A stretch of DNA of 64,000 nt. It comes from Ignavigranum ruoffiae (GTDB taxonomy: Bacteria > Bacillota > Bacilli > Lactobacillales > Aerococcaceae). The first letter of the stretch is position 1. Every line of letters begins with the position of its first letter. A program made the translations under genes and the position numbers. The stretch spans positions 248,001-312,000 of the forward strand of contig NZ_FOEN01000001.1 in the NCBI RefSeq assembly GCF_900110675.1. The letters are read 5' to 3'. The notes under the pieces are model-generated. The model was given only the letters and a program-made list of their open reading frames with translations, did not search any database and was not told where the DNA came from. Positions 44,420 through 53,100 of this stretch are shown here, piece by piece.

Positions 44420-45817
44420 TTAGTCTTGGTCATCAAAATTTAATTTACTAAAGGCGTCGCCTAATAAATCTCCCATCGTAAATGAAGAGTCTGGAGTATC
44501 TTCAACTTGATTTTGTGGAGCTTGACGTTTTGTGTTGCGACGAGCTTTATTTTGGGCTGGAGCTTTATTGGCTTCCTTTTCAGGACGGAAAGTTTGTTCG
44601 CTTTCTTGACGTTCTGGTGCTTCTTCTAAAGCTTTAATTGATAATGATAATCGTTGTTCTTCAGGGTTCACAGAAAGAACTTTAACCTTAATTTCTTGAC
44701 CTTCAGTCAATTTATCATTTGGTGTCGCAATGTGTTCGTGGGCAATTTGAGAGATATGAACTAATCCTTCAACGCCAGGGAATACTTCAACGAAAGCACC
44801 AAAAGTAGTTAGACGTTTAACAGTTCCATCAAGTACAGATCCTGCTGGAGCTTTCTCTTCAATATCATCCCAAGGTCCAGGTAAAGTATCTTTAATAGAT
44901 AGAGAAATACGTCCTTCTTCTTCATCCACAGAAAGGATCTTCACGTCAACTTCTTGGCCAGGTGTTAAGTAATCACTTGGTTTATTTACATGTTCGTGGG
45001 CAATGCGACTGATATGAACAAGTCCATCAACCCCACCTAAATCGATAAAGGCACCAAAGTTTACTAAACGAGCCACTGTACCTTGAACTGTTTCGCCTTC
45101 TTTTAGTTCAGCTAAACGTTCTTGACGTTTCTTTTCACGTTCTTGGCGAGCGATTTCTTTATGAGAAAGAATCAAACGATTTTCGCTTGGTTCAATTTCA
45201 ATGATCTTGAATTCTAAGGTCTTATCAACATATTGTGAGAAGTCTTCAACAAAATGATCTTCAACCATTGAAGCTGGAACGAAACCACGTACGCCAGCAT
45301 CTACAACTAAGCCACCTTTAACCACATTTTTAACAGGGGCTTCGATGGTTTCATTGTTTTCAAATTTCTCTTGAAGTTCTTCCCAAACTTTCTTAGCATC
45401 TACACGTTTCTTAGATAATAAGAAATTACCATTTTCTTTATCTTTAATTGGTTTTAATACAACTAATTCAATTTCATCACCAATGTTAACAACTTCAGAA
45501 GCTTCTTCAATCCGTGTGTTAGAAAGTTCGTTCTTAGGAACAACCCCTTCTAATCCGCCACTTTCTTTAATGGCTACTCGGACTTGGTCGCTATCATCAA
45601 AGGCTAATACATCAGCCATCACAGTATCGCCAACTTTGATTTCACGAACGCTATCTAAAGCATCTTCCATCGTCGTCATCGGGCTAGATTCTTGTTTAAC
45701 TTCTTCTTGGCTATCTGTAGATTCAGCAACTTCTTCAGTGGCTGTCTCTTCAGTTTCCTTCACTTCTTCTTGCTCAGTAACTTCTTCTAAATTCTTGTCT
45801 TCTACAAAATCTGACAT
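44420..45817 (-). CDS. rpsA: S1-domain protein, 30S ribosomal protein S1 homologue
   Basis: 465 residues. A Glu-rich N-terminal tail (about 1-50) precedes four S1 domains (about 62-135, 150-215, 235-305 and 322-392). The last two are near copies: GTVARLVNFGAFIDLGGVDGLVHIS and GTVKRLTTFGAFVEVFPGVEGLVHIS. A basic/Gln-rich linker ends in a short acidic segment. It binds mRNA on the small subunit; in low-GC Gram-positives the four-domain form may act in a subset of mRNAs. Start: AGGAGGAACCGGTAG then ATG. The cmk-rpsA-der order is conserved. It has its own promoter(s) and terminator. Confidence 0.95.
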   Translation of the reverse strand: MSDFVEDKNLEEVTEQEEVKETEETATEEVAESTDSQEEVKQESSPMTTMEDALDSVREIKVGDTVMADVLAFDDSDQVRVAIKESGGLEGVVPKNELSNTRIEEASEVVNIGDEIELVVLKPIKDKENGNFLLSKKRVDAKKVWEELQEKFENNETIEAPVKNVVKGGLVVDAGVRGFVPASMVEDHFVEDFSQYVDKTLEFKIIEIEPSENRLILSHKEIARQEREKKRQERLAELKEGETVQGTVARLVNFGAFIDLGGVDGLVHISRIAHEHVNKPSDYLTPGQEVDVKILSVDEEEGRISLSIKDTLPGPWDDIEEKAPAGSVLDGTVKRLTTFGAFVEVFPGVEGLVHISQIAHEHIATPNDKLTEGQEIKVKVLSVNPEEQRLSLSIKALEEAPERQESEQTFRPEKEANKAPAQNKARRNTKRQAPQNQVEDTPDSSFTMGDLLGDAFSKLNFDDQD

Positions 45818-45858
45818 CTACCGGTTCCTCCTAGTGTTCCCTAAATACATGATCCATT

Positions 45859-45921
45859 ATCATAGCATAATAATAATAAATCAGATAGATTTATTTTAAC
45901 AAACAATAATATATTAGTCTA
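45859..45921 (-). promoter_or_regulatory. Possible tandem promoters of rpsA
   Basis: On the minus strand TAGACT (45916-45921), 17 bases, TAAAAT (45893-45898) gives one promoter. Nearer the gene, TGCTATGAT (45859-45867) is an extended -10 without a good -35. Both are by consensus only. Confidence 0.45.
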
Positions 45922-45959
45922 GTATTATCCGCGATTTAATAGGTATTAATCTTATTAAT

Positions 45960-46616
45960 TTACCTTTTAACTTGATTTAAAATAATTTCGAGGACTTCTT
46001 CGATGCTATACTGACTTGTGTCGATTTCAATCGCATCTTCGGCTTTCTTCAATGGCGACATCGTTCGGTGACTATCATAATAATCGCGATCAATAATGGT
46101 TTGCTCTATTTCAGCGAGACTTTGATTCGATAAGCCTTTTTCCTGATTTTCTTGATAGCGTCTTAGTGCCCGAACATGGGCATTGGCCGTAAGATAGAAT
46201 TTGTAATCAGCATCTTTTAAAACGACTGTGCCAATATCTCGTCCATCCATAATAACTGACATTTCTTGGCCAATCTTCTGTTGCATGGCAACCAAATAAT
46301 GACGTACCTCTGGAATTGCTGAAACAGCCGATACCTGAGCATTGACTTCGGCTGACCGAATTTTCTTTTCAATTTCTTTGCCATTTAGCAAGAGGGTTCT
46401 TTCAAGCCCTTGTCCACGGTATGAGAGTTGACATTCCTCTAGAGCTTGTTTGACCTGATCGGGTTGTTCTAGGTCTACTTTATGTTCGATAAAGAACAAC
46501 GTAATTGCACGATACATGGCCCCTGTATCCAAATATAGTAAGTTTAATTTTTGGGCTAATAATTTAGCAATCGTGCTTTTGCCTGAAGAAGCGGGTCCAT
46601 CAATCGCAATCTGCAT
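45960..46616 (-). CDS. cmk: Cytidylate kinase
   Basis: 218 residues. It phosphorylates CMP and dCMP, complementing the dCMP deaminase at 6215 in pyrimidine salvage. Walker A is IDGPASSGKSTIAKLLA; then LYLDTGAMYRAI, VIMDGRDIGTVVL and the lid region RRYQENQEKG. ATG 46616 has AGGAGGAAC upstream at ideal distance; an earlier ATG 46640 precedes that site. It lies upstream of rpsA as in most Firmicutes. The 238 bases before it hold no clear gene. Confidence 0.96.
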   Translation of the reverse strand: MQIAIDGPASSGKSTIAKLLAQKLNLLYLDTGAMYRAITLFFIEHKVDLEQPDQVKQALEECQLSYRGQGLERTLLLNGKEIEKKIRSAEVNAQVSAVSAIPEVRHYLVAMQQKIGQEMSVIMDGRDIGTVVLKDADYKFYLTANAHVRALRRYQENQEKGLSNQSLAEIEQTIIDRDYYDSHRTMSPLKKAEDAIEIDTSQYSIEEVLEIILNQVKR

Positions 46617-46854
46617 AAGTTCCTCCTGATTTTGATTCATATTTTTTAATATTTACAGTAAAATGCCCGAATATCTGAAATACTCAATCCATTCCATCGC
46701 AACCAACGATAGTATATCTAGGCTTCAACCAAGTTACTATCTAATGGTCAGGAATGATGCTTGATACTTCAAATACTCGGACAGAAAAATCTCTATAATT
46801 ATCTTATACAACTTGGCTAAGCAGACTTACTAATCTGTGCTCCACCAAAGTCAA

Positions 46855-47490
46855 TTAAGGAATTTGGACAGTTAAGCCTGGATAAAGTGCTGAATCAATG
46901 GTTGATCCATTATAAGCTGCTAATTCATAAGGATCGACGCCGTAAATTCGAGCAATGGCCCACCATGATTCACCCGCTGAAACAGTATGAACGGTTCCAC
47001 CTTGTTGAGGTTCTGGGGTTGGCTCTGGTGTAGGTTGTGGTTCTGGAGCAGGTGCTGCCGTTGTTTCTTGAATCTCTTCCGATGAGACATTGGCCTCAGT
47101 GGTCTGTTCAGTAGACTCTTTCTTACTTTCTTGAGTCGTTTCAGAACTCTTACTCTCTTCAGACATGCTTTCATTTCGGGAAATCATAATCTCATTGGTT
47201 GTTCTAGAAGTAATTTCTTTGTTATTTCTTTGCATTTGAATAATACCAAAGAGAATAAACGGGATGAGTACCAATAACGTAATCATCAATAACAAAATTT
47301 GTGATAATTTTGACGCTTCTTTCACCGGCTGATTGCGTGCTGCTCTTGAGTATTGCCGATTTTTTAGATTTTCATTCTCGCTAAATCTACTATTCCAAGG
47401 TTTAGCTGTTTTCTTTGAATGGGGAATGTTACGTTCCTCACCCATCTCCGATGACGAATTATTCATTTCGTGATCATGCTCTCTCGACAT
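46855..47490 (-). CDS. LysM-domain membrane protein, YpbE-like
   Basis: 211 residues. A charged cytoplasmic tail (about 1-58), one membrane span (about 62-85), a Ser/Glu/Thr-rich linker with a PEPTPEP proline repeat (about 105-165), and a C-terminal LysM domain (VHTVSAGESWWAIARIYGVDPYEL...). LysM binds peptidoglycan GlcNAc, so the protein links membrane and wall. It resembles Bacillus YpbE, in the same broad locus. No catalytic domain is seen. ATG 47490 follows AGGAGGATTTCTT. Downstream of ribU. Confidence 0.8.
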   Translation of the reverse strand: MSREHDHEMNNSSSEMGEERNIPHSKKTAKPWNSRFSENENLKNRQYSRAARNQPVKEASKLSQILLLMITLLVLIPFILFGIIQMQRNNKEITSRTTNEIMISRNESMSEESKSSETTQESKKESTEQTTEANVSSEEIQETTAAPAPEPQPTPEPTPEPQQGGTVHTVSAGESWWAIARIYGVDPYELAAYNGSTIDSALYPGLTVQIP

Positions 47491-47628
47491 AAGAAATCCT
47501 CCTAAATACGCAAACAACGTATATTTCTACTCTATCATAATACCATAATCATTTTTACTTTGCTTGAATTTCAAATTAATGTGGAGGATATTTTAACTAA
47601 AATTAACTTGTCTGTAACCTAACTGTAA

Positions 47629-48231
47629 TCATTTTGAGGGGTGAACCCATTTAGTTAGAAAATATACCTGCTTTTTCTCTAAGATTGGCTTCATAATACG
47701 AATCACCAAGACTTGACCAAGAGCATAAATGACCCCTTTAATCAAATTGAAAGGAATAATAATGGCCCAAATATATTCGCCAAAATTCTCAATCGGCAAG
47801 CCCATAATCTTAGTATAGAACGGTAAGGCGACATAGTAATTGATGACTGACATCACACTGACCAGAGCGATAATTAACGTGGCAGACATATACACTCGGC
47901 TTAAATTCTCTGAACGGCGGTCATAGCCTTTAAGAATAAAATAAGTCGGTAAGAACATGGCAAGCGAGGCGGTGATACTCATAAATTCACCAATCGGCAA
48001 GCCGAGGTCCCCTCCGGTAACCATATACCACACTAAATCACGAAGACAAGCAACCACAAATAAACCTAAGGGCCCATGAACCAAAGTAGCGATTAATACC
48101 GCAAAATCAGAAAAATCCATCTTAAGGAACGTGGCTGAAGGCAATAAGGGAATCTCAATCATCCTTAATACAATTGCCCAAGCGGCTAAAATTGCTAATA
48201 AAACCATATTGCGAACCGTCAATTTCTTCAT
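47629..48231 (-). CDS. ribU: Riboflavin ECF transporter substrate-binding subunit RibU
   Basis: 200 residues with about six membrane spans. It is the S-component for riboflavin uptake and works with the shared ECF module (EcfA, EcfA', EcfT), which is not encoded here. Diagnostic features are MVLLAILAAWAIVLRMIEIPLLP and LKMDFSDFAVLIATLVHGP near the N-terminus. The FMN riboswitch and terminator upstream show that FMN represses it. Riboflavin-synthesis genes are absent from the usual site near ribT, suggesting dependence on uptake. Start: AAAGGAGTTAGAAAA then ATG. Confidence 0.95.
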   Translation of the reverse strand: MKKLTVRNMVLLAILAAWAIVLRMIEIPLLPSATFLKMDFSDFAVLIATLVHGPLGLFVVACLRDLVWYMVTGGDLGLPIGEFMSITASLAMFLPTYFILKGYDRRSENLSRVYMSATLIIALVSVMSVINYYVALPFYTKIMGLPIENFGEYIWAIIIPFNLIKGVIYALGQVLVIRIMKPILEKKQVYFLTKWVHPSK

Positions 48232-48261
48232 TTTTCTAACTCCTTTTTCGTCTTAGGCATA

Positions 48262-48304
48262 GAAAAACAAAAAGGCACTATTTCGCCCCAGGGTAAAATA
48301 GTGC
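48262..48304 (-). terminator. Expression-platform terminator of the ribU riboswitch
   Basis: On the minus strand GCACTATTT (48296-48304) pairs with AAATAGTGC (48275-48283), followed by CTTTTTGTTTTTC. The loop CCCTGGGGC could pair with the GGGCAGGG of the aptamer, giving an antiterminator switch. Confidence 0.85.
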
Positions 48305-48337
48305 TTCACAAATAAATTGATGTGAAATGTCATTCTA

Positions 48338-48449
48338 TCTTCTTTATCCAGACTGTACTGTCGGTCTTGGAATTTCACCAAATCAGCTCTTAAGAAAGAG
48401 TTCGTGGACTGTCACCACCGGTCGGGAATTTCACCCTGCCCTGAAGACT
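48338..48449 (-). ncRNA. FMN riboswitch (RFN element)
   Basis: On the minus strand the aptamer shows the invariant blocks GGGCAGGGTGAAATTCCCGA, CCGGTGGT, AGTCCACGA, TGATTTGGTGAAATTCCA, AGACCGACAGT and AGTCTGGAT, closed by TCTTC and GAAGA. It lies upstream of ribU and represses by termination when FMN is high. Confidence 0.97.
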
Positions 48450-48495
48450 ATATTTTATTTACTTTAATTATAACTTATCATTGTTCTTTAATCAA

Positions 48496-49221
48496 TTATT
48501 TAGCTTCATTAGCCATTTTCCGTAATTTGTCCACTTCAAATGCAGTCAATTCTCGCCATTCACCCGGTTGTAACTTACCTAAATCAAGAAAGGCAAAGAG
48601 TTCCCGCTTTAATTTAATTACCGGGTAGCCTACCGCCTCAAACATCAATTTGACTTGATGATTCCAACCTTCAGCAATGGTCAATTGCACGATAGAGGTC
48701 GACTGATCTTGATTTTGCGAAATGAGCTTGGCTTTTGCCGGAGAAGTTCGATTGCCTTCAATACTTACCCCTCTTCTTAATTTATTCAAAGCGGTGGGTT
48801 CGATAAGTCCCTCCACTTTAGCAATATATGTTTTGGGGATTTCATAACGAGGGTGCATCATGAGCTGAGCAAAATCGCCATCATTGGTTAACAATAATAG
48901 GCCTGTCGTATCAAAGTCCAGCCGGCCAATTGGATAAATTCGTTCTTCAATACCGTGAATGAAATCGGTCACCACCGGTCGCCCCTTATCATCGGCTACC
49001 GCGGAAATAGAATTCTTAGGTTTATAAAGTAAAATATAGCGTGGTTCCTCTCGATAGATCGGTACGCCATCGACTTCGATTTTATCATGGGTGAGCACTT
49101 TAAAACCTAATTCAGTAATGGTTTCACCATTCACTTTGACTCTTCCATCGACAATCAGTTGTTCTGCTTTGCGGCGACTAGTAATGCCGGCATGGGCAAT
49201 AACTTTCTGTAATCGTTCCAT
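48496..49221 (-). CDS. rluB: 23S rRNA pseudouridine synthase RluB family
   Basis: 241 residues. An N-terminal S4 domain (MERLQKVIAHAGITSRRKAE) and a RsuA/RluB-type catalytic domain with GRLDFDTTGLLLLTNDG, where the Asp is catalytic. It modifies 23S rRNA near position 2605. Start ATG 49221 follows GGAGGAATAG; an in-frame start 15 bases earlier precedes that site. It begins 2 bases past the scpB stop and is co-transcribed with scpA-scpB, as in Bacillus. Confidence 0.94.
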   Translation of the reverse strand: MERLQKVIAHAGITSRRKAEQLIVDGRVKVNGETITELGFKVLTHDKIEVDGVPIYREEPRYILLYKPKNSISAVADDKGRPVVTDFIHGIEERIYPIGRLDFDTTGLLLLTNDGDFAQLMMHPRYEIPKTYIAKVEGLIEPTALNKLRRGVSIEGNRTSPAKAKLISQNQDQSTSIVQLTIAEGWNHQVKLMFEAVGYPVIKLKRELFAFLDLGKLQPGEWRELTAFEVDKLRKMANEAK

Positions 49222-49222
49222 C

Positions 49223-49816
49223 CTATTCCTCCTCAAATAAGGATTGCTCTTGTTCTGGCGTCCAATGTTTTAATGAGAATAAATTACTTTCTGCAAGTTC
49301 AGCGTTCAAGGCTAAGTCTCGTAAAGGGGGCAGGTCGTCTAAAGATTTCAAACCGAAATAATCCATGAAATAATCACTGACCCCATAAAGATGGGGCCGA
49401 CCCGGGCTTTCAACTTCACCAACAATCTCGACCAAATTTCTTTGGATTAATCGTTGAATCATATTTTGCGAAGATACGCCCCTAATCTGATCAATACTCA
49501 TCCGGGTAATTGGTTGTCGATACGCAATAATTGCCAAGGTTTCAACTTGGGCACGAGAGAGTTTCTGATTGATCGGGTTTCTGGCCCATTTGACGATATC
49601 TTCTGCGTATGCCTCTTGGGTAACCCAACGATAGAGCTGATTATATTCTTTTAACTCGACGGGAATCCAGTCTGATTGGCTTACCTTTTCTTGTAAAAAC
49701 TCAATTTGTTGGCGAATGACGGTGGGCGATTTGTCCAAAATGTTGGCAATTTCATTAAGGGAGATGCCTTGGTCGCCAGCTACAAAAATTAAAGCCGCTA
49801 TCCGTTTAATGAGCAT
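49223..49816 (-). CDS. scpB: Segregation and condensation protein B
   Basis: 197 residues with two winged-helix domains: ALIFVAGDQGISLNEIANILDKS and LAIIAYRQPITRMSIDQIRGV. The last is the typical ScpB signature, followed by GRPHLYGVSDYFMDYFGLKSLDDLP. It binds ScpA as a dimer in the Smc condensin that organises and segregates the chromosome. It overlaps the scpA stop by 11 bases, so the two are translationally coupled. Confidence 0.96.
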   Translation of the reverse strand: MLIKRIAALIFVAGDQGISLNEIANILDKSPTVIRQQIEFLQEKVSQSDWIPVELKEYNQLYRWVTQEAYAEDIVKWARNPINQKLSRAQVETLAIIAYRQPITRMSIDQIRGVSSQNMIQRLIQRNLVEIVGEVESPGRPHLYGVSDYFMDYFGLKSLDDLPPLRDLALNAELAESNLFSLKHWTPEQEQSLFEEE

Positions 49817-50576
49817 GCTGATCTCCCTTCTTCTCTGTGTTGATTTTTAGATAAATGGGTTGATATAGATCTTCTTGAACGAATGAAATCGACTGCTTAC
49901 GCACTAATTCGAGCATGGCAATAAAGCTCGTAATAATCACCGATCGACTTTGTTGATAGATCACTTGATTGAATGACAGGAACTCGTCCTTAGGGGTTTG
50001 TTTAATCTTTTGCAAGATATAGGCCATCATTTCATCGACACTCACATGATCTTGTTGGACTTCTTTGGGACTCGGTTGGCGTTGAATTTGTTCTAACAAA
50101 AGCTGTTCCATCATCCCTTGTAAATCAGTTAAAGAAAGCTGACCCTCAATTAAAGGGAGATTCTCTTGATAAGGAGCTATGTTAAGCATGGGTCGAGTAT
50201 ACAATTGGCCACGTTCTTCTTCTTTCAATTGCAATTCTTCAGTAATTTCTTGAAATTGCTGATAGATTAGAAGCTGTTCGACCAAGCCCTCGCGCGGATC
50301 TACGTTTGAATATTCGCTTTCTTCATCCACGAATGTTTCAGTGGGTAAAAGCATGCGACTCTTAATTTCAATTAAGGTTGCTGCCATTATCAGATAATCG
50401 CCGACTTGGTCCAGCTGCAATTCTTGCATCTCATGTAAGTAGACCATATACTGCTCAGTAATACTTGCAATGGGAATGTCATAAATATCAATTTCCATTG
50501 TCTTAATCAGATGGAGCAATAAATCAAAAGGACCTTGAAAAGCTTCAAGGTCAATTTGTAAATGTGTTGAATTCAT
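49806..50576 (-). CDS. scpA: Segregation and condensation protein A (kleisin)
   Basis: 256 residues. The N-terminal Smc-neck-binding part is FQGPFDLLLHLIKTMEIDIYDIPI, followed by the family segment YLIMAATLIEIKSRMLLP. The C-terminal winged helix (about 175-245) contacts the other Smc head. It closes the Smc ring. ATG 50576 has AGGGTG upstream; a GTG at 50585 is in that site. It is upstream of scpB and downstream of ribT with a 10-base gap. Confidence 0.96.
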   Translation of the reverse strand: MNSTHLQIDLEAFQGPFDLLLHLIKTMEIDIYDIPIASITEQYMVYLHEMQELQLDQVGDYLIMAATLIEIKSRMLLPTETFVDEESEYSNVDPREGLVEQLLIYQQFQEITEELQLKEEERGQLYTRPMLNIAPYQENLPLIEGQLSLTDLQGMMEQLLLEQIQRQPSPKEVQQDHVSVDEMMAYILQKIKQTPKDEFLSFNQVIYQQSRSVIITSFIAMLELVRKQSISFVQEDLYQPIYLKINTEKKGDQHAH

Positions 50577-50586
50577 AATAGGCACC

Positions 50587-50985
50587 CTAGTGTTTTTGAT
50601 TGTATTGATTGGTCCATTTTAGGACGAGATCAACATTATCCATCGTTCCAATAATCGGCGAATTTGGATAGCGATCCTTTAAGCTTTCAAACATTCGATA
50701 GCCGACTCCTTCATTCCTGAATGAAGGGACCACCGCGACCCGTTGAACGTTGATGGTTAAGTTAGAATCTGCCTGATCTTCTGACCGACTCATACCGACC
50801 GCAATTAAGCCAATATAATTATCTCCATCATCTTCTTTGTAAAGGAAGATATGTTGGTCAGGATTAGCTCGATATTCCTCAATTAATTTTTTTATTTGAT
50901 CGATACTGGGAACATCTTCAGAATAAGTATAAGAAAGCAAACCAATAACAATCTTATCATTTTTATCGGTTGAATTAATAAGCAT
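50587..50985 (-). CDS. ribT: RibT-like GNAT acetyltransferase
   Basis: 132 residues. The opening MLINSTDKNDKIVIGLLSY and the segment QHIFLYKEDDGDNYIGLIAVG match RibT of Bacillus, and the acetyl-CoA loop is FRNEGVGYRMFESL. In Bacillus it is the last gene of the riboflavin operon and lies upstream of scpA; here the riboflavin genes are gone but ribT and its place are kept. The substrate is unknown. ATG 50985 follows AAGGAGAATAAGT. It is between punA and scpA. Confidence 0.8.
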   Translation of the reverse strand: MLINSTDKNDKIVIGLLSYTYSEDVPSIDQIKKLIEEYRANPDQHIFLYKEDDGDNYIGLIAVGMSRSEDQADSNLTINVQRVAVVPSFRNEGVGYRMFESLKDRYPNSPIIGTMDNVDLVLKWTNQYNQKH

Positions 50986-51063
50986 ACTTATTCTCCTTTC
51001 TGATAAAATAGCTATCCACACGGAGCCGATAATACCATTATCTTCAAGAAATAGCAATTTATT

Positions 51064-51867
51064 TTATAACTGGGATATGAGTTGGCGTAATAAATGTTTG
51101 AATTTTGGTTTGACTTGTTGGGAGATTTCAATCACTTCTTCATGATTTAAAGCTGATTGCAAACCGGCTGCTAAATTGGTGATACATGAAATCCCAATGA
51201 CTTCCATCCCAGCATGTTTAGCCACAATTGCTTCGGGAACGGTAGACATCCCCACGGCATCGCCACCGATGCGTTGAATCATCCGGATCTCTGCTGGCGT
51301 TTCATAACTAGGCCCGGTCATCCATGTATAGACACCTTCTTTAAGATCAATGTCTTCAGCCTGAGCAATCTGTTTCAGTAAATCAATCCCCCGTTTAGAA
51401 TAGGTCTCGGTCAAATCAACGAAACGAGGTCCCTGCTGATGAACATTTGGGCCGATTAAAGGATTATTGCCGGTCAAATTTATGTGATCAGTAATGACCA
51501 TTATATCTCCCGGTTGAAAATCTTGACTGACGCCGCCAGCCGCATTGGTCAAAATAATACTGCTCACGCCTAATTCCTTAAATAAGCGAATGGGATAAGT
51601 CACATCCGCTAATTCATAACCTTCGTAATAATGGAAGCGTCCTTTAAGAGCAATGACCCGTTTGCCTGACAGATTACCATAGACTAACTTGCCTTCATGA
51701 CCTTCTACCGTCGATACGGGAAAATTAGGAATCGCTTCATAGGGAATAATCACTGCATCTTCAATCTCATCAGCCAAATCGCCCAATCCTGACCCTAAAA
51801 CTAAACCTAATTCAGGTTGACGAATACCTTTGTTGGACAAATATGTTAATAATTCTGAATACATCAT
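51064..51867 (-). CDS. punA: Purine-nucleoside phosphorylase
   Basis: 267 residues of the trimeric PNP family. It splits inosine, guanosine and deoxy forms to base and (deoxy)ribose 1-phosphate. Motifs: LVLGSGLGDLAD (phosphate), VEGHEGKLVYG, KGRFHYYEGY (His), LTNAAGGVSQDF, and the base-pocket region MSTVPEAIVAKHAGMEVIGISCITN (includes the Asn/Glu region). It is directly downstream of deoB, which handles the sugar-phosphate product. Start: GGAGGCATACT then ATG. Confidence 0.95.
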   Translation of the reverse strand: MMYSELLTYLSNKGIRQPELGLVLGSGLGDLADEIEDAVIIPYEAIPNFPVSTVEGHEGKLVYGNLSGKRVIALKGRFHYYEGYELADVTYPIRLFKELGVSSIILTNAAGGVSQDFQPGDIMVITDHINLTGNNPLIGPNVHQQGPRFVDLTETYSKRGIDLLKQIAQAEDIDLKEGVYTWMTGPSYETPAEIRMIQRIGGDAVGMSTVPEAIVAKHAGMEVIGISCITNLAAGLQSALNHEEVIEISQQVKPKFKHLLRQLISQL

Positions 51868-51890
51868 AGTATGCCTCCGTCTTTCATATC

Positions 51891-53060
51891 TTAGTTCAAT
51901 TGGTCAAGGAAAGATTGACCGTGAATCTCTGCTGATACATTGAAATTATCAAGAATGGTCGCCGCAATATCAGAGAAGTAATTAGCGTGTAATGCTTGGG
52001 GTTGTTTAAAGGCAGGACTATAAACTAGAAGTGGAACGAATTCCCGGGTATGGTCTGTTCCCTTATAGGAAGGGTCATTGCCATGGTCAGCGGTAATCAT
52101 CAATAGATCATCTTCCCCCAGTTGTTCCATCAGTTCAGGAATCCGTTGATCAAAGGCTTCCAAAGCTTCAGCATAACCTTGAATATTGCGTCGATGTCCA
52201 TAGACCGCATCAAAATCAACCAAATTGGTGAAAGATAAACCGGTGAATGGGGTTTTCATCACTTCAAGTAATTGGTCCACCCCATCCATATTATTTTTTG
52301 TACGAATTGCCTTAGTGATTCCTTGATGATTAAAGATATCAGAGATCTTGCCGACCGCAATAACTGCGTAATCATTCTCTTTGAGATAATCTAAAGCTGT
52401 CTTACCAAATGGATTTAGGGCATAGTCATGACGATTACTAGTTCGAACAAATTGACCGGGTTGACCGATATAAGGGCGAGCGATAATTCGGCCAATCATA
52501 TAAGGATCTTCGAGCGTTATCTTTCGCGCAGATTCACAAATAGAATACAACTCATCAAGCGGAATTACTTCTTCATGGGCAGCGATCTGTAAAACTGAAT
52601 CGGCTGAAGTATAGACAATTAAGGCGCCGGTCTTTAATTGCTCAGCTCCATATTCGTCAATGATTTCGGTCCCTGATGCAACTTTATTACCTAAAATCTC
52701 CCTTCCAGAGAATTCACGTAGTTGATTCATTAATTCTTCAGGAAAACCATTGGGAAACACTCTAAAAGGAGTGTCAATTTGCAAACCCATGATTTCCCAG
52801 TGGCCGGTCATCGTATCTTTGCCCCGAGACCGTTCTTGTAACTTGGTCCAGTAAGCCTGGCTATGTTCCTGGGCCGTCATGCCTGACAGGTTTTCGATAT
52901 TAGTTAGTCCCATGGCCGAAAGATTCGGTAAATCTAAGCCGGCAATTTCGGCAATATGCCCTAGGGTATTTGATCCAACATCGTCAAACTGATCGGCATC
53001 AGGGGCTTGGCCAATACCGACTGAATCCATAACGATGAGATGAATCCGATTAAATTTCAT
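51891..53060 (-). CDS. deoB: Phosphopentomutase
   Basis: 389 residues. Alkaline-phosphatase-superfamily enzyme converting (deoxy)ribose 1-phosphate to the 5-phosphate, linking nucleoside catabolism to glycolysis. Metal ligands are seen in [27 protein letters not shown] (phospho-acceptor Thr), and the late [23 protein letters not shown] cluster. Start: GGGAGGAAGAAAG then ATG. The deoB-punA pair is conserved in Firmicutes beside xerD. Confidence 0.96.
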   Translation of the reverse strand: MKFNRIHLIVMDSVGIGQAPDADQFDDVGSNTLGHIAEIAGLDLPNLSAMGLTNIENLSGMTAQEHSQAYWTKLQERSRGKDTMTGHWEIMGLQIDTPFRVFPNGFPEELMNQLREFSGREILGNKVASGTEIIDEYGAEQLKTGALIVYTSADSVLQIAAHEEVIPLDELYSICESARKITLEDPYMIGRIIARPYIGQPGQFVRTSNRHDYALNPFGKTALDYLKENDYAVIAVGKISDIFNHQGITKAIRTKNNMDGVDQLLEVMKTPFTGLSFTNLVDFDAVYGHRRNIQGYAEALEAFDQRIPELMEQLGEDDLLMITADHGNDPSYKGTDHTREFVPLLVYSPAFKQPQALHANYFSDIAATILDNFNVSAEIHGQSFLDQLN

Positions 53061-53100
53061 CTTTCTTCCTCCCTTTATTCTTTCTTAATCTAATAATCAT

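Noticed and set aside
45483-45899. Plus-strand open frame of 138 codons
   Set aside because: Antisense to rpsA; the Ser/Thr/Val-rich product mirrors the Glu-rich S1 tail.
46617-46854. Gene-free spacer upstream of cmk
   Set aside because: Stops in all frames; only a weak CAGA/TCTG hairpin and no convincing promoter or RNA gene.
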